Of a stretch of 6,421 nt of DNA, positions 1 to 4,777 are shown one piece after another. A model generated the notes under the pieces. That model was not told the origin of the DNA and did not search any database. It saw only the letters and a program-made list of their open reading frames with translations. A program made the position numbers and the translations under genes. The DNA comes from Flavobacteriales bacterium UBA2426 (GTDB lineage Bacteria; Bacteroidota; Bacteroidia; Flavobacteriales_F; PHOS-HE28): contig DDRC01000123.1 in NCBI GenBank assembly GCA_002342985.1, positions 1 through 6,421 of the forward strand, read 5' to 3'. Each line of letters opens with the position of its first letter. Within the stretch, counting starts at the first letter, position 1.

Positions 1-135
1 GGCCAGCTCATCGATTGCACCGGCAGCGCGGGCGGCAGCGCCCTGCCCGGAACGCCCTGCGACGACGGAAACGAGCAAACCATCGATGATGCATGGACCA
101 CCGACTGTGGCTGCGCCGGAACGCCTGTGGATTGC
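1..135 (+). repeat. Cysteine-rich CDDG-type repeat unit at the truncated 5' edge of gene 1
   Basis: Residues 1-45 show the pattern DC-TG-x2-GG-x-ALPGTPCDDGN-x3-T-x2-DAW-x3-C-x-CAGTPVDC. I recognise similar units in large secreted proteins of Flavobacteriales, where they often occur as several copies in a row. Only one copy is visible here, so a tandem array upstream of the window is an inference. No catalytic function is known to me for this motif. Confidence 0.55.
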
Positions 136-1569
136 ACCAGTGATGCTGGCCCCGACCAGACCGTTTGCGGCACATCAACCACAATGGCCGCATCCGGCTC
201 CGGCATCTGGACCGCACCCACCGGTGTCAGCCTCAGTTCGGAGACGGACCCAACGGCGCAAGTATCGGCTGCGACCCCTGGTGCCTTCGACCTGCTGTGG
301 ACTGTGGCAATCGGCGGTTGCGTTGATACCGACACGGTGCGCATCACCTTCCACCCCACGAGCGACGCCGCCTTCGCCTATGGTGCAGCACAATACTGCG
401 TCAACGGACCTTCGCCTGCACCGTGGACGGCGGAGGCGGGAGGCACCTTCAGCGCAGTACCCGCCGGCCTGGCCATCGATGCCCTCAGCGGAAGCATCGA
501 CCTTTCCGCGAGCGTACCAGGCGACTACCTCGTGAGCCACCTGATCGGCGGTGCGTGCCCCGCATCTGCGGTCGCCGAACTGACCATCATCGCCGCACCG
601 AATGCGGCCTGGACGCCCGGCTCGGTGATCTGCAGCAACCACAGCCCCATCAACCTGGATGGGTGGAACACCGGCACGCCGGGCGGTACATGGTCGGGCC
701 AGAACGTTTCCGGAGGCGTCTTCGACCCCAGCGGCCTCTCCGGCAGCATCCCCCTCACCTACACCATTGAAACGGCCGGATGCACCGCGCAATCCACACA
801 GCCGGTGATCGTCCAATCCGCTCCTGCCGCGAATGCTGGACCCGACCAGAGCATCTGCGGAGATGCTGCCGACCTGAGCGGGACCGGGCAAGGCCAATGG
901 ACCGCCCCATCGGGCGTCACGTTCTATGGCTCGCCGCAGCAGCCCAGCGTCATCGCAACGGCCACCGCTTATGGTACATATGCCATCATCTGGACGGAGG
1001 CCCAAGGGTCCTGCTCCGCCAGCGACACGGTGCTGGTGACCTTCCTCGACCCAGGCACGGCCCTATGGGTGGAAGCCGGCGAGGATCAGCGCCTGGAGGT
1101 GACCACGGAATCGCTGGTGACCGGCAGCGCTTCGCCCGGCGCGAGCCTGATATGGACCATCCTCAGCGGGTCGGGCTCCTTCGCACAACCGACGGACAGC
1201 TCCACCAGCATCACCGGCCTCGCCATCGGCGACAACGTGGTGGTCCTTACCGCCAGCCTGGGGATCTGCGCCTCGGTCAGCGACACCCTGCTGATCCACG
1301 TGGCCGACCTCTTCATTCCCCAAGGCTACTCCCCGAATGGCGATGGCACGAACGACCGCTGGGTCATCACCGGGCTCGAAGCCTACCCGGCGAGCGAACT
1401 GCGGATCTTCAACCGATGGGGACATCCCGTGTATGCGACGGATCGCTACGGCAACGATTGGGAAGGGCGCTCCCACAACGGTCAGGCCCTTCCGGATGAC
1501 ACCTACTTCTACGTGCTGAACCTTGGTGGGAACCGAACGTACAATGGCCACGTGATCATCAAGCGATGA
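1..1569 (+). CDS. Secreted Ig-like/PKD-like repeat protein with C-terminal CHU_C (T9SS type B) sorting domain, 5'-truncated
   Basis: Frame 1 is open from the first base to TGA at 1567-1569, giving 522 visible residues with no start codon in the window. Residues 1-45 are a cysteine-rich motif (C6, C20, C36, C38, C45, with PGTPCDDGN). Five beta-sandwich-like modules follow at about residues 49-120, 121-195, 196-272, 278-352 and 358-434. Modules 1, 4 and 5 open with AGPDQ or AGEDQ. Modules 1-4 each hold one cysteine pair 50-53 residues apart. Residues 437-522 match the gliding-motility-associated C-terminal domain (FIPQGYSPNGDGTND, then IFNRWG, then YNGHVIIKR at the end). In known family members this domain directs export through the type IX secretion system and display at or release from the cell surface. 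The protein is probably a surface adhesin or structural protein; no catalytic motif is visible. It is the first visible gene of a tight three-gene cluster. The family call is firm; the adhesin role is inferred. Confidence 0.93.
   Translation, partial: GQLIDCTGSAGGSALPGTPCDDGNEQTIDDAWTTDCGCAGTPVDCTSDAGPDQTVCGTSTTMAASGSGIWTAPTGVSLSSETDPTAQVSAATPGAFDLLWTVAIGGCVDTDTVRITFHPTSDAAFAYGAAQYCVNGPSPAPWTAEAGGTFSAVPAGLAIDALSGSIDLSASVPGDYLVSHLIGGACPASAVAELTIIAAPNAAWTPGSVICSNHSPINLDGWNTGTPGGTWSGQNVSGGVFDPSGLSGSIPLTYTIETAGCTAQSTQPVIVQSAPAANAGPDQSICGDAADLSGTGQGQWTAPSGVTFYGSPQQPSVIATATAYGTYAIIWTEAQGSCSASDTVLVTFLDPGTALWVEAGEDQRLEVTTESLVTGSASPGASLIWTILSGSGSFAQPTDSSTSITGLAIGDNVVVLTASLGICASVSDTLLIHVADLFIPQGYSPNGDGTNDRWVITGLEAYPASELRIFNRWGHPVYATDRYGNDWEGRSHNGQALPDDTYFYVLNLGGNRTYNGHVIIKR
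145..1302 (+). repeat. Array of five Ig-like/PKD-like modules within gene 1
   Basis: Three modules open with AGPDQ/AGEDQ, at residues 49, 279 and 359 (nucleotides 145, 835 and 1075). Modules 1 and 4 are closest: both share the AGPDQ opening, VCG/ICG, WTAP-x-GV, a W-T strand and a closing cysteine before DTV and TF. The module at about residues 121-195 has the GGTFS...GLAID...SGSIDLS...PG-x-Y pattern. The one at about 196-272 has GTPGGTWSG...GGVFDPSG...GSIPLTYT. Both of these patterns are common in secreted Bacteroidota proteins. Module boundaries are estimated by eye from the repeated motifs. Confidence 0.75.
1309..1566 (+). other. CHU_C / gliding motility-associated C-terminal domain (type B T9SS sorting signal) of gene 1
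   Basis: The last 86 residues carry the family hallmarks in order: a hydrophobic strand (LFIPQGYSPNGDGTND), WVI, the ELRIFNRWG-x-PVY strand, W-x-G, a P-D-x-TYFYVL strand, and YNGHVIIKR at the extreme C-terminus. The length is close to the usual 80-90 residues for this domain. In Flavobacterium johnsoniae, proteins with this class of domain depend on T9SS and often on a co-encoded SprF-like protein. The gene immediately downstream here is of that family. Confidence 0.95.
1566..1569 (+). promoter_or_regulatory. ATGA stop-start overlap coupling genes 1 and 2
   Basis: The ATG of the PorP/SprF-family gene (1566-1568) overlaps the TGA of gene 1 (1567-1569). No Shine-Dalgarno-like AGGAGG lies in the 20 bases before it. 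Such overlaps usually mean co-transcription and coupled translation, so the membrane protein would be made together with its presumed substrate. The overlap is seen directly; the coupling is inferred. Confidence 0.8.
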
Positions 1570-2489
1570 GGATCATCCGCCGCTCTATCCCGTTGGTAGC
1601 GCTGTGCCTCACCGCTGCGGTCCGCGCACAGCACTCTCCGCTAACCAGCCAGTACCTATTCAACGGCTTGACCATCAACCCCGCTTATGCCGGCAGCCGC
1701 GATGTGCTCAGCGCCACGCTGACGCACCGCCAGCAATGGGTGGGCTTCGACGGGGCGCCGGTCACGCAGATGGCTTCCGTGCACGCCCCCGTGAAGCGAA
1801 GTCCGCTCGGGCTGGGCCTGGTGGTCTACAACGACCGTATCGGAGTGACCAACGAATCGGGGATCCTCTCGAACTACGCGTACCGCATCCGCACACCCAG
1901 GGGCAAGCTTGCCTTGGGCGTAGGCGCAGGCCTCACGGTTCTCCGGGCGAATTGGACCGAGGTGTCCCTGCAGCAGACAGACGATGCCGCCTATGCGGGC
2001 GCCACGCGAGCCGCGCTCCGACCCAACTTCAGTGCGGGAGCCTTGTATCAGACCAAGACATGGTTCCTCGGCGCATCGGTCCCCTTCCTGGTCGCGCACC
2101 GATACGATCCAACGGATGGCGCATACCGCCTCACGGACGAACGCATCAGCATGCAACCGATGCTCACAGGCGGATGGCTGATGAAGCTCAACGACGACCT
2201 GAAGCTGAAGCCCAGCGCGTTGCTGCGCTACCGCTTGGACAGTGGATTGCAGGGTGACCTCAGCACGAATGTCATCTACAAGGACCGGATCTGGCTGGGC
2301 GTGAGCTACCGCACGCGCGATGCGGTGGTCGGGATGCTGGAGGTGCTGCCTACGCCGCAGTGGCGCCTCGGCTACGCCTACGACCTGGGCATATCCGCCC
2401 TGCGCCCGTATCACCGCGGCACGCATGAACTGCTGGTCCAGTATGAATTCGGCTACCGCATCCGGGTAAGGGACCCGCGCTACTTCTAA
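1566..2489 (+). CDS. PorP/SprF family type IX secretion outer-membrane protein
   Basis: This is a 307-residue protein, the usual size for the PorP/SprF family. Residues 1-21 form a signal peptide: basic start MRIIRR, hydrophobic core, and VRA before Gln22. The mature N-terminus carries the family signature PLTSQYLFN, then INPAYAGSRD, HRQQWVGFDGAP and TQ-x-x-S-x-H. The rest alternates short polar and aromatic segments typical of outer-membrane beta strands (for example YNDRIG, LGVGAGL, WLGVSYR, WRLGYAYDLG). It ends in an aromatic residue (PRYF), as outer-membrane barrel proteins commonly do. Family members are T9SS components or substrate partners; SprF of F. johnsoniae is needed for secretion of the adhesin SprB. 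Its position directly after a CHU_C-tailed protein suggests it serves gene 1 rather than being the core PorP. The start is fixed by the signal peptide and the ATGA overlap. Confidence 0.93.
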   Translation: MRIIRRSIPLVALCLTAAVRAQHSPLTSQYLFNGLTINPAYAGSRDVLSATLTHRQQWVGFDGAPVTQMASVHAPVKRSPLGLGLVVYNDRIGVTNESGILSNYAYRIRTPRGKLALGVGAGLTVLRANWTEVSLQQTDDAAYAGATRAALRPNFSAGALYQTKTWFLGASVPFLVAHRYDPTDGAYRLTDERISMQPMLTGGWLMKLNDDLKLKPSALLRYRLDSGLQGDLSTNVIYKDRIWLGVSYRTRDAVVGMLEVLPTPQWRLGYAYDLGISALRPYHRGTHELLVQYEFGYRIRVRDPRYF

Positions 2490-2490
2490 C

Positions 2491-4716
2491 ATGCCACGCT
2501 TCCTCCTCGCCCCCCTTCTCTCCTTCAGCGCGCTGGCTGCCACCGCGCAGGTGGTGCATGAGGTGCGACCTTTGGGGATCCGTCCGGCAGGGGAGGATTA
2601 CGCGCCGCTATTCATGGACAGCGGCTTCGTGATGTGCTCGGTGCGCGAGAACAGCTCACTCATCGGGTTCGTGGACGCGGAGACCGGAAAGCCGCTGAGC
2701 GATCTCTACTGGGTGCCGATGCGCGAAGGCCGAACGGGCACCCCGGTGCTCTTCAGCGCCAACCTCGCCACTCCCGTGAACGAGGGCCCCGCCAGCTTCA
2801 CCGATGGCGGACGCACCATCTGCTACACCCGCAACCAGGTGCTGCCCAAGAAGCTGACAAACATGCGCCGATCCAGTAGCCAGCTGGGCCTCTTCTTCTC
2901 GCACCTGGAGGATGGGGCTTGGACCGCACCCGTGCCATTCGCCCACAATGATCCCGCTCATGCCCATGTGCACCCCTGCTTCTCTCCCGACGGGCGCACC
3001 TTGCTCTTCGCCAGCGACCGGCCCGGCGGCTTCGGCGGCATGGACCTGTACCGATCCACACGCACAGCTGATGGATGGAGCGCACCGGAGAACCTGGGGC
3101 CGGGCATCAACAGCGCCAGCAATGAGGCTTATCCCAGGCTGCAGGCCGATGGGCGTTTGCATTTCGCCAGCGACCGGCCCGGCGGGCTGGGCGGCCTCGA
3201 CATCCTCGTCTGCGAACCTCATGGGGACGGCTGGGCGACGCCGAAATGGATGCCGGAGCCCGTCAACAGCGCCGCCCACGACCATGGCTATGCCGAGATG
3301 CAGGACCGCTACAACGCGCTCTTCTCCTCCAACCGCTCCGGGACGGATGCCATCCACCAGGCCAAGGTCACCGTGCCGCGCTTCCGTGATTGCACGGAGC
3401 AGCAGCAGAACAACTACTGCTACTCCCTGCGGAAGCGCCCGCATGCCGCCACTAGCGCTCTCCCCCTGGATCATTACTGGGACATGGGCGATGGCACACG
3501 CATCAAGGGCTATCATGCGCAGCACTGCTACGAACAGCCCGGAACCTATACGGTGCGCTCGGTGCTGATGGACCGCAAGACCAACGCCGTGTTCCACGTG
3601 CTGACCGAGAAGGAACTGGTGGTGGCCGACCTGACCCAGGCGTGGATCGCGGCCCCGGATACGGTGCGGACCGGTCGTCGCCTGGAGCTCCATGGGGGCA
3701 TGAGCAACCTGCCAGGCATGAAGCCCGGCGAGTACCATTGGGACCTCGGGGACGGCACATTGCTCGAAGGCCTGAAAGCACATCATGCGTTCAAGGCGGA
3801 AGGCACCTATGAGGTCAAGCTAGATGTGATCGCTTGGCCGGATGGAGAGGGCACGATCACCAACCGCTGCAACACCAAACGCATCGTCGTCATCGACCGC
3901 TTCCGCGACCACGAGGACATGGCCGTGGTGGCAACCTACCAGGATGCACTGGGCAAGACCCATAGCTTCGAATACCAGGAGCTGCCCTTCGATGATGCCA
4001 GCCTGCAAGGCGTGGACCTTGCCGATGCGGTGTTCTCCGTGCAGCTCTTCACGAGCAAGGCCCGTGTGGACCTCGATGATCCGCGCTTCGCGCAGATCCG
4101 GAAGCTCTACCGCGTGGTGGAGCGCTTCGATCCCCTGCAAGGCACCTACACCTATTCCGTGGGAGAGACCAAGAGCGCAGAGGAACTCTATGAGGTCTTC
4201 AGGAAGGTGAAGGAACTGCAGTTCCTGGATGCGGAGGTGTTCGCCCTGCGCGTGGAGCAGCTCCTGGACCTGAGCCAGCTGGATATGAGCCGCCTCGAAG
4301 ACCTCAACCACAAGAAGCTGCGCACCAGCGCCATCCACTTCGCTTACAAGAGCGCCGACCTGGAGCGCAGTGCGGAGCCTATCCTGGAGCAGATCATCGT
4401 CCTGCTCCGACAGCATCCAGAACTGCAGCTGGTGATCGAAGCCCACACCGACGACATCGGCAGCCGCCAGTACAATCTAGGCCTATCGCAGGATCGCGCC
4501 GATGCGGTGGTGAGGCACCTGGTGGATCGGGGCGTGGCCGCCGAACGGCTGGTGCCGATCGGACACGGAAAGAACCAGCCCCTTGCCAGCAACAGGACCG
4601 AGGAGGGGCGCAGCCAGAACCGCCGTGTGGAGTTCCGCATGGTGGTGAGAGGGGATGCCGCGCCGATGCAGGACCAGCTCTCGGGTGCGACGCCGCGGAA
4701 GGCACGGCGCCCCTAG
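2491..4716 (+). CDS. OmpA-family protein with PD40 propeller repeats, two PKD domains and a SPOR-like region
   Basis: This is a 741-residue exported protein starting one base after the gene 2 stop. Residues 1-19 are a signal peptide (cleavage ATA before Gln20) with no lipobox cysteine, so it is probably a soluble periplasmic or peptidoglycan-bound protein. PD40-like propeller repeats lie around residues 103, 164-187, 216-239 and 270-293, with the FASDRPGG core repeated exactly. PKD domains follow: WDMGDG at 330-335 with PGTYTV at 350-355, and WDLGDG at 417-422 with EGTYEV at 437-442. Residues about 514-586 look SPOR-like. The OmpA domain covers about 612-720, with HTD at 652-654, NLGLSQDRA at 662-670 and GRSQNRRVEF at 706-715. 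D654 and R669 align with the two diaminopimelate-binding residues of OmpA domains. Likely role: anchoring the gene 1/gene 2 complex to the cell wall. It differs from PorE, which is a lipoprotein with N-terminal TPRs. Confidence 0.92.
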   Translation: MPRFLLAPLLSFSALAATAQVVHEVRPLGIRPAGEDYAPLFMDSGFVMCSVRENSSLIGFVDAETGKPLSDLYWVPMREGRTGTPVLFSANLATPVNEGPASFTDGGRTICYTRNQVLPKKLTNMRRSSSQLGLFFSHLEDGAWTAPVPFAHNDPAHAHVHPCFSPDGRTLLFASDRPGGFGGMDLYRSTRTADGWSAPENLGPGINSASNEAYPRLQADGRLHFASDRPGGLGGLDILVCEPHGDGWATPKWMPEPVNSAAHDHGYAEMQDRYNALFSSNRSGTDAIHQAKVTVPRFRDCTEQQQNNYCYSLRKRPHAATSALPLDHYWDMGDGTRIKGYHAQHCYEQPGTYTVRSVLMDRKTNAVFHVLTEKELVVADLTQAWIAAPDTVRTGRRLELHGGMSNLPGMKPGEYHWDLGDGTLLEGLKAHHAFKAEGTYEVKLDVIAWPDGEGTITNRCNTKRIVVIDRFRDHEDMAVVATYQDALGKTHSFEYQELPFDDASLQGVDLADAVFSVQLFTSKARVDLDDPRFAQIRKLYRVVERFDPLQGTYTYSVGETKSAEELYEVFRKVKELQFLDAEVFALRVEQLLDLSQLDMSRLEDLNHKKLRTSAIHFAYKSADLERSAEPILEQIIVLLRQHPELQLVIEAHTDDIGSRQYNLGLSQDRADAVVRHLVDRGVAAERLVPIGHGKNQPLASNRTEEGRSQNRRVEFRMVVRGDAAPMQDQLSGATPRKARRP
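3007..3029 (+). repeat. 23-nt exact direct repeat, copy 1 (PD40 FASDRPGG core)
   Basis: This 23-base stretch is identical to 3163-3185, 156 nt (52 codons) downstream and in the same frame. It encodes the FASDRPGG core of a PD40 blade. Identity at every third codon position suggests recent duplication or gene conversion between blades. Confidence 0.9.
3163..3185 (+). repeat. 23-nt exact direct repeat, copy 2 (PD40 FASDRPGG core)
   Basis: Second in-frame copy of 3007-3029. Similarity continues past it at the protein level (FGGMDLY against LGGLDIL) but not as exact bases, which limits the identical tract to the blade core. Confidence 0.9.
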
Positions 4717-4777
4717 CCGGGGAGCAGCGCGGACCGCCGTTCACCATCGTCCCAAGCTACCTTCGTGCGGCCAGCCC
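4717..4777 (+). promoter_or_regulatory. 61-nt intergenic spacer with a Bacteroidota-like -7 promoter element (TACCTTCG, 4758-4765)
   Basis: This is the only gap longer than one base between genes in the window. TACCTTCG at 4758-4765 fits the Bacteroidota -7 pattern TAnnTTTG with one mismatch (C for T in the last TTTG). No clear TTG-type -33 element sits about 19 bases upstream; that stretch is GCC/GTTC. If the element is used, transcription would begin within a few bases of the ATG at 4778, giving a very short leader. No Shine-Dalgarno sequence is present. Gene 4 may thus have its own promoter, or it may be read through from gene 3, since I see no convincing terminator. Confidence 0.4.

Noticed and set aside
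127..129. GTG at 127 as the start of gene 1
   Set aside because: The frame stays open to base 1 and the cysteine-rich motif runs continuously across the GTG, with no signal peptide after it. It is an internal valine codon.
175..1005. 276-codon minus-strand open frame opposite gene 1
   Set aside because: Arg/Gly-rich composition without motifs, antisense to well-formed Ig-like modules.
1566..2489. Identification of gene 2 as the core T9SS PorP itself
   Set aside because: No other core T9SS genes (porK, porL, porM, porN or gldK-N) are nearby. The position after a CHU_C protein fits a substrate-specific SprF-like paralogue better.
1656..2543. 295-codon minus-strand open frame opposite the PorP/SprF-family gene
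   Set aside because: Its product is low-complexity and Arg/Ala/Val-rich with no recognisable motif or signal peptide, and it lies fully antisense to a gene with clear family signatures. Typical shadow of high-GC codon use.
2656..3786. 376-codon minus-strand open frame opposite the OmpA-family gene
   Set aside because: Long, but no domain pattern is visible, and the sense strand encodes PD40 and PKD motifs across the same span. Regarded as a shadow frame.
3820..4446. 208-codon minus-strand open frame with hydrophobic Leu/Val/His-rich content
   Set aside because: Composition mirrors the complementary codons of the helical sense region; no start context and no family resemblance.
2491..4716. 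Identification of gene 3 as the T9SS core protein PorE
   Set aside because: PorE is a lipoprotein with N-terminal TPRs. Gene 3 has a signal peptidase I type signal, no lipobox cysteine and no visible TPR, but has two PKD domains.
4705..4730. Possible terminator hairpin after gene 3 (CCCC at 4710-4713 against GGGG near 4719-4722)
   Set aside because: The stem is only about four base pairs, overlaps the stop codon and is not followed by a T-run.
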